Below are positions 18,218 to 27,267 of a stretch of 64,000 bases of DNA, piece by piece. Within the stretch, counting starts at the first letter, position 1; the number at the start of each line of letters is the position of its first letter. Where the stretch lies: the NCBI GenBank assembly GCA_021797515.1, contig JAJZZP010000090.1, positions 17,198 to 81,197 on the forward strand, written 5' to 3'. Under the pieces are notes generated by a model. That model worked only from the letters and a program-made list of their open reading frames with translations. It was not told where the DNA came from and searched no databases. The stretch is from Bacillota bacterium. GTDB taxonomy: Bacteria; Bacillota; Sulfobacillia; Sulfobacillales; Sulfobacillaceae. The position numbers and the translations under genes are program-made.

Positions 18218-18700
18218 TCACAATAATCGAAAATAGGCAATATCAGTCATGGCCCCATCTCTTTTGGCCTTCCATACTGCCTCAACCCGTGTTCCTATGG
18301 GAATACGGCTGGCGGCCATTTCCACGTTGCTTAAGTCTAAATCACCAATCCAATGCAAAAGGCTCGTATCAGCACCATCTAATTTCACCAAAGCAATAAC
18401 ATAAGGCGGTGTCGGCAGTCCTTCATATTGCATACAATTGATCGCAAAAGATTCAATCGAGCCTTGCGGGCCTACTTCTACCCAGTCTTGCACAGGAACA
18501 AAACATTGCTCGCAAAAGGAGCGCGCGGGTACCAGCACACGTTGACATTGCCCACAACGCACTCCATAGATTTTTTGTTCATCGCGCATAGCACGGAAAA
18601 ATCGGCTTGCCGTCCGCCCTGCATGGTGCGCAAAAGGAATATTCCACCTGGTTTCAATGACAATCGACTCTTCTTCACTGGATTGTTCCATCTTAGACAT
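18218..18700 (-). CDS. DUF35 zinc-ribbon/OB-fold protein, partner of thiolase-like proteins
   Basis: 160 residues. The rubredoxin-like zinc ribbon CGQCQRVLVPARSFCEQC lies near residues 49-66, followed by an OB-fold domain. DUF35 proteins bind acyl-CoA for a thiolase-fold partner; in steroid side-chain breakdown the Ltp2-ChsH2(DUF35) complex is a retro-aldolase. It is encoded next to two Cys-less thiolase-like genes (18820, 19984), its probable partners. AAGGAG precedes the first ATG; a second ATG lies three codons in. The exact reaction is inferred from context. Confidence 0.82.
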   Translation of the reverse strand: MSKMEQSSEEESIVIETRWNIPFAHHAGRTASRFFRAMRDEQKIYGVRCGQCQRVLVPARSFCEQCFVPVQDWVEVGPQGSIESFAINCMQYEGLPTPPYVIALVKLDGADTSLLHWIGDLDLSNVEMAASRIPIGTRVEAVWKAKRDGAMTDIAYFRLL

Positions 18701-18819
18701 GTCTGTAGGCTCCTTCCTTCTTCGAACGACTTTCCCGCTGAGCTGGTGGAACCGAACCGATGCTGAAAGATCTTGTCTTCGCTTACGACGGAAAAGAAGA
18801 GATCAAAATGAATATATAT

Positions 18820-19980
18820 TTATCGGGGTTCCGCCCCTAAAACCATGAGAGTCTGAAATTGCAAAACGCCACCCAGCCCGTGACACAATGCCGTTTTTAC
18901 GCCGTTTACCTGATGTTCCCCTGCACGCCCCATCACTTGCAAGGCCGCTTCCGCCATACGTACCAGCCCAGTGGCACCAATGGGATTCGTACAGAGAACA
19001 CCTCCTGACGGATTCACTGGCAAATCACCCTCCAGCCAGGTCACTCCTTCCTCGACCAATCGAACTCCTTGACCTTCTGAACAAAATCCCAAGGCTTCGG
19101 TTTGCATGATTTCCAGCGACGTAAACGGCGAATAGAGTTCGGCGACATCAATTTCCTTGCGCGGATCGCAGATCCCCACCTTGCGATATAGTCGGCGGGC
19201 GGCAACCGCGAGATTATCTCGATAGGCGACATCCGGTCTATCCCCATAAAAAAAAGTATCGGCCATGGACACTGCACCATGAATCCAAGCAGGACGGTCA
19301 GTCAGGGATCGCGCAACATGTTCTCCTGCTAAAACAACCGCTACCGCTCCATCGGAGCGTGGGCAACACTCCAACAATCGCAATGGCCATTCAATTAAGC
19401 GTGATTGCAACACCTGTTCTACCGTAACTTCAAATCTTAAATGGGCAAACGGGTTAAGGCAGGCATTCCGATGATTTTTTACCGAAACTAGCGCTCTTTG
19501 TGCATGGGTAGTGCCGTAGAGACCCATATGCCGAGTGGCAGGTAATGATCCTAAGGTAATAGCGGTTCCACCAATATTTCGATCATAGATCGGACAAGCG
19601 GCAGTATTAAGAATTGATTGGGCATCCAAGCTTTCGCTGACCCGTTGTTCGGCAACCGCTAACACCACATCACTAAGGCCCGAAGCGACTTGATGGTAAG
19701 CCGCAATTCCAGTAGACAGCCCAGTAGCCCCTGCCGTATTAATTCTCATAAATGGCCGACCGTATCCTCCGGCAGCCCCAGCACACCAGCGGTCGAGACA
19801 GTCAACGCCGTCAAATCCATCCATTACTCCAAAAACAATTGCATTCACATCATCGATTGATAAGTTTGCATCGCGTAGACATGAGTTGACCGCCTCGAAA
19901 CACAGCTCGGAATGCATTACATCTTTACGGTGGGACACAAAATGGGTCTGGCCCACTCCCACCACTGCAACTCTTTGCAT
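18820..19980 (-). CDS. Thiolase-fold lipid-transfer-like protein without catalytic Cys (Ltp2-like)
   Basis: 386 residues of the SCP2/thiolase-like family. At the nucleophile position it reads NTAGATGLS instead of a Cys motif, the GHPxGATG His is replaced (TNPIGATG) and the C-terminal Cys motif is ALCHGLGG. It cannot be a normal thiolase. Related Cys-less proteins paired with DUF35 act as acyl-CoA retro-aldolases (Ltp2) or thiolase subunits (BbsB). It is 3 bp from the similar gene at 19984, so a hetero-oligomer with it and the DUF35 protein is plausible. GGGAGGTG precedes the ATG. Confidence 0.8.
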   Translation of the reverse strand: MQRVAVVGVGQTHFVSHRKDVMHSELCFEAVNSCLRDANLSIDDVNAIVFGVMDGFDGVDCLDRWCAGAAGGYGRPFMRINTAGATGLSTGIAAYHQVASGLSDVVLAVAEQRVSESLDAQSILNTAACPIYDRNIGGTAITLGSLPATRHMGLYGTTHAQRALVSVKNHRNACLNPFAHLRFEVTVEQVLQSRLIEWPLRLLECCPRSDGAVAVVLAGEHVARSLTDRPAWIHGAVSMADTFFYGDRPDVAYRDNLAVAARRLYRKVGICDPRKEIDVAELYSPFTSLEIMQTEALGFCSEGQGVRLVEEGVTWLEGDLPVNPSGGVLCTNPIGATGLVRMAEAALQVMGRAGEHQVNGVKTALCHGLGGVLQFQTLMVLGAEPR

Positions 19981-19983
19981 GTT

Positions 19984-21114
19984 TCACCTCCCTACAATCA
20001 TTACCGCAGCCCGTTGATTGCCCCAACCGCTCATGCTTTGGGCCATTGCCGTTCGCGCCCCATCCACCTGATGTCGCCCAGCCCGGCCCATGACCTGACC
20101 CACGGATTCGGCCAGCCGAATAAGTCCGGCGGCAGCCGCTGGCCGTCCACCGATCAATCCGCCTGATGGATTAATCGCAGGTCCCGGCGTGCTCAACGGC
20201 TCCTGCAGCCATTGGTGCATCGCACCCTTTTCAAATAATCCCAGTGCTTCCGATGCCATTATCTCGTGATAGACCGTCACATCGTAAAGTTCCGCCACAT
20301 CTACCTGCCGTGGCGGATCGGTTATATCGGCCATGTGATATGCCATTTCCGCCGCCTTCTCGAGTGCCGGCAAGTGGGCCAAATCTTTATCTCCCAAGTG
20401 ATAGGTGTCATTTGCCCAGCCTATTCCTCGAATCCATATGGGCGGTCGGCCTAATCGTCGTGCGACCGGTTCGGAAGCCATCACTACAGCACAAGCCCCG
20501 TCACAGTAAGGTGCGAATTCCGGGCTACGCAGGGGGTAGACTGCATACGGAGCATTCAAGACCTCCGAAACGGTTATTGGCGCCCACACACTGGCATTCG
20601 CATTCAGCTGAGCTTGGGTGCGACTTTTCACTACCCGCTGAGCACCTTCAATATTCGTGATGCTATGCCGAATGCGGTAACTGTGGGCTTGCATCGCATT
20701 GGCGATAGCCTCGGTAAGTCCTAAAGGACGGACAAAAAATGGGTCAAGACTGTATGTGCTAAGCCTATCTTGACAAGTCTCAGATGCAACGCCGGTCGAC
20801 ACAACGAGTACCACTTCGTATTCGCCACTGAGAATTCCCAAGAATGCTTGTACCGCGGCAAACAACCCATCGTCGTGAATTCTAATTTCATCTTGATAAA
20901 ATCCACCCGCTGCAGGAACGGTGTACATGTGTGAAGCGGTTCGTCCTACACTTAGGTCATATTCTCCCATGAACCAGGCATCAACAGCCCCGCGGTCAAT
21001 CCCTGCATTGTGGAGGGCTTGTTCGGCCACAATGGTAGCCAATTCATAAAATGCATGCGAAGTCGGTTGTGCACTAGCCCACTGCGCGGTTCCTATAATT
21101 GCGACCTTATCCAT
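19984..21114 (-). CDS. Thiolase-fold lipid-transfer-like protein without catalytic Cys
   Basis: 376 residues, related to the next gene (shared NPSGG, AELY, QVMGRAGxHQV motifs) but even further from thiolases: the region of the nucleophile reads IHDDGLFAAVQAF and the His motif GGRPAAAAGL. Probably the second thiolase-fold subunit of an Ltp2/DUF35-type complex. It starts inside the last codons of the small gene at 21107-21319, so translation is coupled. Whether it is catalytic or a structural partner cannot be told from sequence. Confidence 0.78.
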   Translation of the reverse strand: MDKVAIIGTAQWASAQPTSHAFYELATIVAEQALHNAGIDRGAVDAWFMGEYDLSVGRTASHMYTVPAAGGFYQDEIRIHDDGLFAAVQAFLGILSGEYEVVLVVSTGVASETCQDRLSTYSLDPFFVRPLGLTEAIANAMQAHSYRIRHSITNIEGAQRVVKSRTQAQLNANASVWAPITVSEVLNAPYAVYPLRSPEFAPYCDGACAVVMASEPVARRLGRPPIWIRGIGWANDTYHLGDKDLAHLPALEKAAEMAYHMADITDPPRQVDVAELYDVTVYHEIMASEALGLFEKGAMHQWLQEPLSTPGPAINPSGGLIGGRPAAAAGLIRLAESVGQVMGRAGRHQVDGARTAMAQSMSGWGNQRAAVMIVGR

Positions 21115-21319
21115 CGTTTATGGCGCACTCCTTGCCAGCCGACGTCATTGTCCAGTCTTTGTTCATGGCCGCGTAGTGCTTTCTGCTGGTCGGCCTCCAG
21201 CAACCCCTTTGGTCAATATTCTCCATCAAACAGCCATCTGCCTTACAGGCATTGCCTCCACAAGAGCAATACACAATAGTCTGACGGGGGCCCCCAACCT
21301 GGTGCATCATGGGTGACAT
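21107..21319 (-). CDS. Small Cys-containing protein of unknown function
   Basis: 70 residues with the cluster YCSCGGNACKADGC near residues 17-30 (four Cys) and a fifth Cys near residue 40. I recognise no family. A strong GGAGGGGAGGAG ribosome site just before the ATG, and an 8-nt overlap with the start of the thiolase-like gene at 21114, are the reasons to believe it. The Cys spacing could hold a metal or Fe-S cluster, but this is a guess. It may be an accessory subunit of the neighbouring thiolase-like/DUF35 complex. Confidence 0.45.
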   Translation of the reverse strand: MSPMMHQVGGPRQTIVYCSCGGNACKADGCLMENIDQRGCWRPTSRKHYAAMNKDWTMTSAGKECAINDG

Positions 21320-21461
21320 CGTCTCCTCCCCTCCATCTTGTCAACTGCGACTGGTTTGTCGCTCTGCCGTTCGACGAAACCGCCCGGAACAAATAATCTA
21401 AAGATAAGAATCGACGCCTCATCCGCATTGGCATTCTTCCGTACTTATTGGTTCCTGCACT

Positions 21462-22607
21462 TTACAACCCTAAGGACTTTGCAATAATGTCCTTCATCAC
21501 TTCATCGGTACCACCCCCAATCCGGCTCAGTCGCAGATCCCGCCACGCTTGCTGAACGGGGAAATCCATTGTAAAACCATATCCTCCGTGAATTTGAAGA
21601 GCCGTATCAGCAACCTGGCACGCTACGCGCGCAGATACTAATTTACACATCGCTACCTCTTTAATGAGATTTTCTCCCTCCGCAAGCCGTTGGGCTGTGG
21701 AGTAGTTCAATTGACGAGCCGCCTCTATGGCGGTTGCCATAGAGGCCAGCTTATGCGCAATGGCTTGAAATTTACCAATGGGTTGACCAAATTGAACGCG
21801 CTGTTGGGCATAGGCTAAGGCTTGATGAAAGACACGGTCGGCTTCAGCCACAGCCATGATGGCGCCGACCATTCTTTCACCTTGAAGTTCCCACATAATT
21901 TGATAAAATCCCTTATTTTCCTCACCAAGTAGATTTGTTTCTGGAATTCGACAATCGTCGAAAACCAACTCAGCCGTGTCAGAAGCCCGCATTCCCACTT
22001 TTTTTATCGTATTCGTCACTCGAAAACCTGGGGTGCCCTTTTCCACGAGAAATAAAGACAGCCCCTTACGACCTAGAGTCGGCGCTGTTTTCGCTAGGAG
22101 AACGATAAAGTCCGCACGGACCCCGTTTGTGATAAATATCTTTTGTCCATTTAAAATCCAGCTATTGCCGTCGCGTACAGCGCGAGTCGCAATCGAGGCC
22201 ACATCTGACCCCGCATTAGGTTCGGTGATTCCTAAACATGCTACTTTTTCGCCACGTATCGCAGGTACCAGAAATCTCTGTTTTTGGTCCTCGCTACCGA
22301 ACTTAAGTAGGGGAGGGGTTGCCATTTCTGCATGCACCGCTGCAGCCATCGCCACACTACTGAGACCACAGTGAGCCATTTCTTCTGCAAAAACCAATCC
22401 CATCGCATAATCCCCGCCCTGTCCTCCGTATCTCTGCGGGTACCTCAGACCAAGAAATCCCAATGTTCCCATTCGTGGAAACACCCAATCCGCGAAATAT
22501 TCCGCCGCCTCCCATTGGGCCGCATGCGGAAGCAATTCTTTTTCCGCGAACCGCCGCACGGCTTGGCGAACCATCTCGTGTTCTTCACTATATAGAGAGT
22601 TTCTCAT
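21462..22607 (-). CDS. Acyl-CoA dehydrogenase
   Basis: 381 residues. Contains ITEPNAGSDVA for flavin/substrate binding, QIHGGYGFTMDFP and the C-terminus GGGTDEVMKDIIAKSLGL. As in the 8123 protein, the Glu before Gly-Thr is missing (Gly) and LQGERM in helix G offers a Glu at the isovaleryl/long-chain position. Branched-chain acyl-CoA dehydrogenases use this arrangement, which fits a branched-substrate locus. The ATG follows GGAGGCGCTAGGTAAGG. A 150-bp gap to the SDR gene holds only a weak 61-codon frame. Confidence 0.87.
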   Translation of the reverse strand: MRNSLYSEEHEMVRQAVRRFAEKELLPHAAQWEAAEYFADWVFPRMGTLGFLGLRYPQRYGGQGGDYAMGLVFAEEMAHCGLSSVAMAAAVHAEMATPPLLKFGSEDQKQRFLVPAIRGEKVACLGITEPNAGSDVASIATRAVRDGNSWILNGQKIFITNGVRADFIVLLAKTAPTLGRKGLSLFLVEKGTPGFRVTNTIKKVGMRASDTAELVFDDCRIPETNLLGEENKGFYQIMWELQGERMVGAIMAVAEADRVFHQALAYAQQRVQFGQPIGKFQAIAHKLASMATAIEAARQLNYSTAQRLAEGENLIKEVAMCKLVSARVACQVADTALQIHGGYGFTMDFPVQQAWRDLRLSRIGGGTDEVMKDIIAKSLGL

Positions 22608-22757
22608 CCTTACCTAGCGCCTCCTAACGCGGCTAACACACCCCCGACCGCTCCCGCCATCCCACGTGACGAGCACATCACGGCCTGTGCAATCCCACTC
22701 AATACATTCGTCGCACCATGATGACATCTTGCCGACCCCACATTAACTCGTTGGCCG

Positions 22758-23534
22758 CTATGGCCACTGGGCCGAAGTTCCCCCATCAACCGCAATCACT
22801 TGGCCGCTAATGTAGCTTGCGGCACCCGACGCTAAAAAAACGACCAATCCAGATACATCTTCTGGAACTCCCATGCGTTTTGCAGGAATGCGTTCCACTA
22901 GTTCTGCGCCGACGTGTTCAAGAACGCCATGACTCATCTTCGTAGGAATAAAGCCGGGAGCAATAGCGTTAGCCGTAATGCCATACGGGCCGTATTTCAC
23001 AGCTAGATCTTTCGTTAATGCGACAAGTGCGCCTTTGCTAGCGTGATACGCGGGAGCCTCAGCTATATGTCGAGGCATCCCTCGCAACCCGGCCACCGAA
23101 GCAATATTAATAATCCGCCCAGCATGTCGTGCCATCATGAACGGCAACACGGCCCGCAACATCAGAAAAACTCCATCGACATTTACGGCCATGACACTGT
23201 GCCACTTTTCGAGGGTCATCTTCTCCAATGGCGACCCCCAGGTAGTCCCGCTATTATTAACCAATATATCTATGGAACCTAACGTCTCAGTAATCTGTGA
23301 AATGCCTTCTACTACAGATATTTCATCGGTTACATCCAAACCCAATCCCAGAGTGGGGCGGCCCACAGTACCGGCAATGGTGTCCGCCACTGATTGGCAG
23401 ACAGCGCCATGACGGGATACCACCGCAACGGCGGCTCCGGCACCTGCAAGAGCCCACGCAATGTTCTCTCCCAATCCTCGACTGGCACCGGTGACAAGAG
23501 CCGTTTTTCCTGTCAAATCGAACAAGGGATTCAC
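22758..23534 (-). CDS. Short-chain dehydrogenase (glucose/3-oxoacyl reductase-like)
   Basis: 258 residues from a GTG start at 23534, chosen because AAGGAG lies 9 nt upstream and the protein then begins NPLFDLTGKTALVTG like its relatives; the longer frame to 23591 has no such site. GASRGLG nucleotide loop, NNSG in place of NNAG, and the catalytic YHASK are present. It would oxidise or reduce a hydroxyacyl-CoA intermediate. It lies between two acyl-CoA dehydrogenase genes on the same strand. Confidence 0.82.
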   Translation of the reverse strand: MNPLFDLTGKTALVTGASRGLGENIAWALAGAGAAVAVVSRHGAVCQSVADTIAGTVGRPTLGLGLDVTDEISVVEGISQITETLGSIDILVNNSGTTWGSPLEKMTLEKWHSVMAVNVDGVFLMLRAVLPFMMARHAGRIINIASVAGLRGMPRHIAEAPAYHASKGALVALTKDLAVKYGPYGITANAIAPGFIPTKMSHGVLEHVGAELVERIPAKRMGVPEDVSGLVVFLASGAASYISGQVIAVDGGTSAQWP

Positions 23535-23601
23535 AGCCACATACTCCTTTCGCGATACGCCTTGAAGGTTTGCCAAAGACCTTTCCGTCACTTATACCGT
23601 C

Positions 23602-24762
23602 TTACACGGCATAGGATTTCGGCAGTCCGAGGACATGTTCAGCAATGTAGTTCAAGATCATATGGTTGTTGATGGGAGCCGTTTTACTGACACGCGAGCC
23701 TTCCCATAAACCAAAGATTTCATGGTCTCGGTCAAACCCATAACCTCCATGCGCTTGCAGAGCAATGTCACATGCCTCAAATCCCGCCTCCGATGCCAAC
23801 AACTTAGCCATGTTGGACTCTGTCCCCGAGGATTTTCCTTCGTCAAACAATGCCGCTGCTCTATACAGCATAAGGCGCGCGGCATCGAGCCGTGCTCTGG
23901 CCATAGCCATCGGGTGTTGCAGGGCCTGATACGATCCAATGGGCTGATTACCAAAAATTGTTCTTTCCTTGGCATAGGCCACACCCTTGCTTAATGCTCG
24001 GTACCCCGTGCCCAAAGCCGAAGCAGCCGCTAGTTGTCTTTCAGGATTGAGAGCGTCAAACAAGTAACGAAATCCCTGTCCTTCATCTCCCAACAGTGCC
24101 TCAGAAGAAAGCCTTACATTGTCGAAAAACAGACTAAACTGCCGTTCGGGCTTCTTAACATCAATATTTAATTCGCGGTAGTGGACTCCGGGAGATGTTA
24201 AGTCGACCATCATCAAAGAAATTCCGTTGCGTCGGTCCGCTACCTGATTTAAGGGGGTAGTGCGGGTTACGACCAGGACATAATGAGAATCCTTTACATC
24301 GGAAATGAAAACTTTCTGTCCATTGAGGAGATAACTCCCATCCGGTTGGCGCATGGCCAACGTCTGGATCCGAAATGTATTAGTTCCCGCGTCCGGTTCG
24401 GTGATCGCAAAGCAAAGCCGAATGCGTCCTGATACCGTTTCTGAAACCAATTGTCGGCGTTGAAGCGGTGTCCCATATTTAAGGATAGGAATTCGGGCCA
24501 ATCCGGTAACTATCAGCATGACGGGAACCCGGGAGATTTTAGCCATCTCCTCCGTTACCATGCAGAGTTCGGTCATCCCACCACCAAAGCCTCCATCTGC
24601 CTCGGGGATGCCCAATCCCAAAATGCCTGCGTGCGCCATATCCATCCATAGTTCATCAACGAATCGTTCTTCGCGCGCACATTGTCTCCAGTAGTGTTCA
24701 TCATATTTTTCGGCTAACTTTCGTGCGGTTCCCAATAACAGATCCCGTTCATCACTATCCAC
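23602..24762 (-). CDS. Acyl-CoA dehydrogenase family protein
   Basis: 386 residues of a subfamily distinct from the other two: ITEPDAGTNTFRI replaces the usual TEPxxGSD, and the C-terminus is LWEGSRVSKTAPINNHMI followed by EHVLGLPKSY. A Glu before Gly-Ser (WEGS) is at the MCAD-type catalytic position, and NPERQ in helix G gives a second candidate. QAHGGYGFDRDHE is conserved. Start is a GTG with GGAGGG upstream, three bases after the stop of the ligase gene at 24766. Likely oxidises a different intermediate from its paralogues. Confidence 0.84.
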   Translation of the reverse strand: MDSDERDLLLGTARKLAEKYDEHYWRQCAREERFVDELWMDMAHAGILGLGIPEADGGFGGGMTELCMVTEEMAKISRVPVMLIVTGLARIPILKYGTPLQRRQLVSETVSGRIRLCFAITEPDAGTNTFRIQTLAMRQPDGSYLLNGQKVFISDVKDSHYVLVVTRTTPLNQVADRRNGISLMMVDLTSPGVHYRELNIDVKKPERQFSLFFDNVRLSSEALLGDEGQGFRYLFDALNPERQLAAASALGTGYRALSKGVAYAKERTIFGNQPIGSYQALQHPMAMARARLDAARLMLYRAAALFDEGKSSGTESNMAKLLASEAGFEACDIALQAHGGYGFDRDHEIFGLWEGSRVSKTAPINNHMILNYIAEHVLGLPKSYAV

Positions 24763-24765
24763 CAG

Positions 24766-26418
24766 CTATCCCTCCTGTTTTTCATTGCCACCGCTATTAA
24801 ACCAGTTGCGATAGCTCTCCCTTAAAGCGTGTTTTTGTATCTTGTTGGAGGCAGAACGCGGCAATTCTTTTATGGCAATGATGGCCTTGGGCACCTTATA
24901 TCCCGCTAACTTACTATGGCAAAAAGCGAGAAGTTCCTTTTCAATGTTAGGGTTTGGGCTGCTCAGCACAACCATGGCCGTCACGGCTTCTCCCCAAATC
25001 TGGTGGGGCAATCCCACCACGGCGACATCGTGCACTGCAGGATGCATCAACAACGCACGTTCCACTTCTATCGACGCAATATTTTCCCCTCCACTTTTAA
25101 TTAAGTCCTTTTGTCGGTCGACAAACCAGACCACACCTTCTTCATCTATCCAGGCGATGTCACCGGAATGGAACCAACCATCGCGAAACGCACCCTCTGT
25201 GGCCTCTTCATTTTTCCAATAGAGTTCCATAGCTTGAGGCCCCCGATAGACCAACTCCCCTATCTGACCACGGGGCAAAAAATTTCCCTTGTCATCCATA
25301 ATGGCCGCCTGGGTATTCACTCCCGGAGGTCCCCACGATGCAGCCTTGGTGTATTGGTGATGGGATTGTTGTCGGGTGGTAGGGGGGAGAAATTCTGTTT
25401 GTCCCGATCCCATGATGACGGATGCATTACCAAAAAATGATTGCAGTTGGGCGATACGCTGGGGCGGCATGGGTGCCATACCGTATTCGGCAACACGTAA
25501 GGACGAGACATCACGGACCGCCTTTGATGGATCATCTAGCAGTGCCTGATACATTATGGGCAACAGCGTCATGGCCGTGACGTTGTATTGTTCAATCAGC
25601 CGTAGCGCTTCGGAGGATTGAAAGGCCTTCATAAGCACAATAGTGCTGCCTCGAAAAAAATTCGGCAACGCGAGCGTATTGAGCGCTGCCACGTGAAACA
25701 AGGGCAATACAATCAAAGAGGAGTGAAATTGGGCTCCCTCGACGGTTTCCACCATGGAAGCATATGCGGCTAAGGCTCCCATAACGACCGCTATGTGACT
25801 CGTTAAGACCCCTTTCGGCTTGCCTGTTGTTCCGCTTGTATAAAGCAGTTGGACCGGGTCGCGATCTCTCACAATCACTGTGACCTCCCCGGGATCCCCC
25901 TCCTGCAAGAGTTGGTCAAATGTGGTTCCCGTTGAGGGACATGGTGCAAGCGCACTCTCTCGATACCAAACCACGTCAAGGGATGTCGGCAGGTCTGGGA
26001 CGGCCCCCGCATAGGTGGTCTCCATCATAAGAATTTTGGCTCCAGAATCTTCGAGACAATAACGAAGCAAAGGATAATCCAACCGGGCATTAAGTGGAAC
26101 CGCAATCATACCAGCCTTGGCACAAGCAAAGTAGCTCACGAGAAATTGCCACGAATTTCTAGACAATAACGCGACCCGCGTGTTCGGTTCTACCGTGCGC
26201 CGTAATAGTGCATGTGCTATGCGATTAGCATATTGATTAAATTCGGAGAAGGTTAGTTGAAAATCCCCATCGGCGACGGCGATATTGTTTGGAAATCGCG
26301 CGGCCGCCCTATCAGCCAGGTCGCCGACAGCCACCCGTTTCACCACATTTTGCTGCCAGTCTAATGTCTGCACCGGTATCTCCCCTGTTCTGCCTCCCCA
26401 TCGTTCTGACACGGTCAT
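24766..26418 (-). CDS. Acyl-CoA ligase
   Basis: 550 residues. P-loop YTSGTTGKPKG near residue 212, GSGQTEFLPP, HSGDIAWIDEEGVVWFVDRQKD and SASNKIQK, where the Gly before the catalytic Lys is Asn; the Lys itself is kept. SGQTE groups it with the ligase at 16502. The ribosome site before the ATG is weak (GGGGCGG). It is followed at once by an acyl-CoA dehydrogenase gene, so activation and first oxidation may be made from one transcript. Confidence 0.87.
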   Translation of the reverse strand: MTVSERWGGRTGEIPVQTLDWQQNVVKRVAVGDLADRAAARFPNNIAVADGDFQLTFSEFNQYANRIAHALLRRTVEPNTRVALLSRNSWQFLVSYFACAKAGMIAVPLNARLDYPLLRYCLEDSGAKILMMETTYAGAVPDLPTSLDVVWYRESALAPCPSTGTTFDQLLQEGDPGEVTVIVRDRDPVQLLYTSGTTGKPKGVLTSHIAVVMGALAAYASMVETVEGAQFHSSLIVLPLFHVAALNTLALPNFFRGSTIVLMKAFQSSEALRLIEQYNVTAMTLLPIMYQALLDDPSKAVRDVSSLRVAEYGMAPMPPQRIAQLQSFFGNASVIMGSGQTEFLPPTTRQQSHHQYTKAASWGPPGVNTQAAIMDDKGNFLPRGQIGELVYRGPQAMELYWKNEEATEGAFRDGWFHSGDIAWIDEEGVVWFVDRQKDLIKSGGENIASIEVERALLMHPAVHDVAVVGLPHQIWGEAVTAMVVLSSPNPNIEKELLAFCHSKLAGYKVPKAIIAIKELPRSASNKIQKHALRESYRNWFNSGGNEKQEG

Positions 26419-26478
26419 CCGCCCCGTTTCGTTTCATAGCGGCCATCGCCACGCTGTAAGACCCGCAATTACGTCGGT

Positions 26479-27267
26479 TTACCCTTTTCCAAGAAAATTC
26501 CGTACAAAGGCGCGGTGCCCTTCGGTATCCATCATGAGACTTTGCATCATGCTGGCGCGGCTTAGTTCTTCCACCAAAGATGGCAGGCGGTTGTGCCAAG
26601 CCATCGCCTTGAGATATTTCACTGTCTCGCGCGAGCGCCGGCAAATCTGTTCAGCCCATTGTTGTACCGATGCTGGCAAATCCGGTGTCACCTCGCGCAC
26701 TATTCCTATGTTTTGCGCAGTCTGCGCGTCGATTCTCTGACCAGTTAAGAGCATATCTAGTGCTCGATGCCATCCCACAATTTGGGGCAGCAGGTACGAA
26801 CCGCCAAAATCCGGTACTAATCCTGCTTGCACAAACGTCTCTCCAAATGTCGCATTAGGGGACGCAAACACGACATCAGCGGCAAGGGCCAAATCGCATC
26901 CAGCCCCCACGGCAGGACCATCCACCGCGGCAATGATCGGTAACGGATGCTGAATCAATGCTAGGATTAATCGCTGCATCGTTCGATACGACTCCATTCT
27001 GTTTATAGGCGATTGGTGCTGGAGATTCTCCAATGCAGCCACGTCACCGCCACTGCAAAATGAGCCGCCGCGACCACTGATTACAAGGACGCGGGACTGC
27101 ATGTCGACCGCTAACTCTGTAAGATTGTCAATGAGTTCTTTCACTAACTGATCATTTAACGCATTTCGTGTCGTTGGACGGTTAAGCCAGAGCCATACTA
27201 TCCCGTCCTCTTGCCAAACTTTTTCTACCAATTGTTGCGCCAATGGATGCTCCTCATTTTGGGTCAT
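26479..27267 (-). CDS. Enoyl-CoA hydratase/isomerase, PaaG-like
   Basis: 262-residue crotonase-fold protein. The oxyanion-hole segments RGGSFCSGGD and GPAVGAGCDLALAAD are clear. The crotonase Glu144 position is Phe (FGETF) and Glu164 is Asp (RALDM), while GLVPDFGGSYLLPQ carries the Asp used by PaaG-type isomerases. I therefore favour a double-bond isomerase, for example shifting a 3,4- or cis-double bond during breakdown of unsaturated chains, over a hydratase. Its ATG overlaps the stop of the ligase gene at 27264 (ATGA). Confidence 0.82.
   Translation of the reverse strand: MTQNEEHPLAQQLVEKVWQEDGIVWLWLNRPTTRNALNDQLVKELIDNLTELAVDMQSRVLVISGRGGSFCSGGDVAALENLQHQSPINRMESYRTMQRLILALIQHPLPIIAAVDGPAVGAGCDLALAADVVFASPNATFGETFVQAGLVPDFGGSYLLPQIVGWHRALDMLLTGQRIDAQTAQNIGIVREVTPDLPASVQQWAEQICRRSRETVKYLKAMAWHNRLPSLVEELSRASMMQSLMMDTEGHRAFVRNFLGKG

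Noticed and set aside
22610..22795. 61-codon minus-strand frame between the SDR and acyl-CoA dehydrogenase genes
   Set aside because: It overlaps the SDR gene, has no ribosome site at any start, and shows no motif; the 150-bp gap is more likely non-coding.
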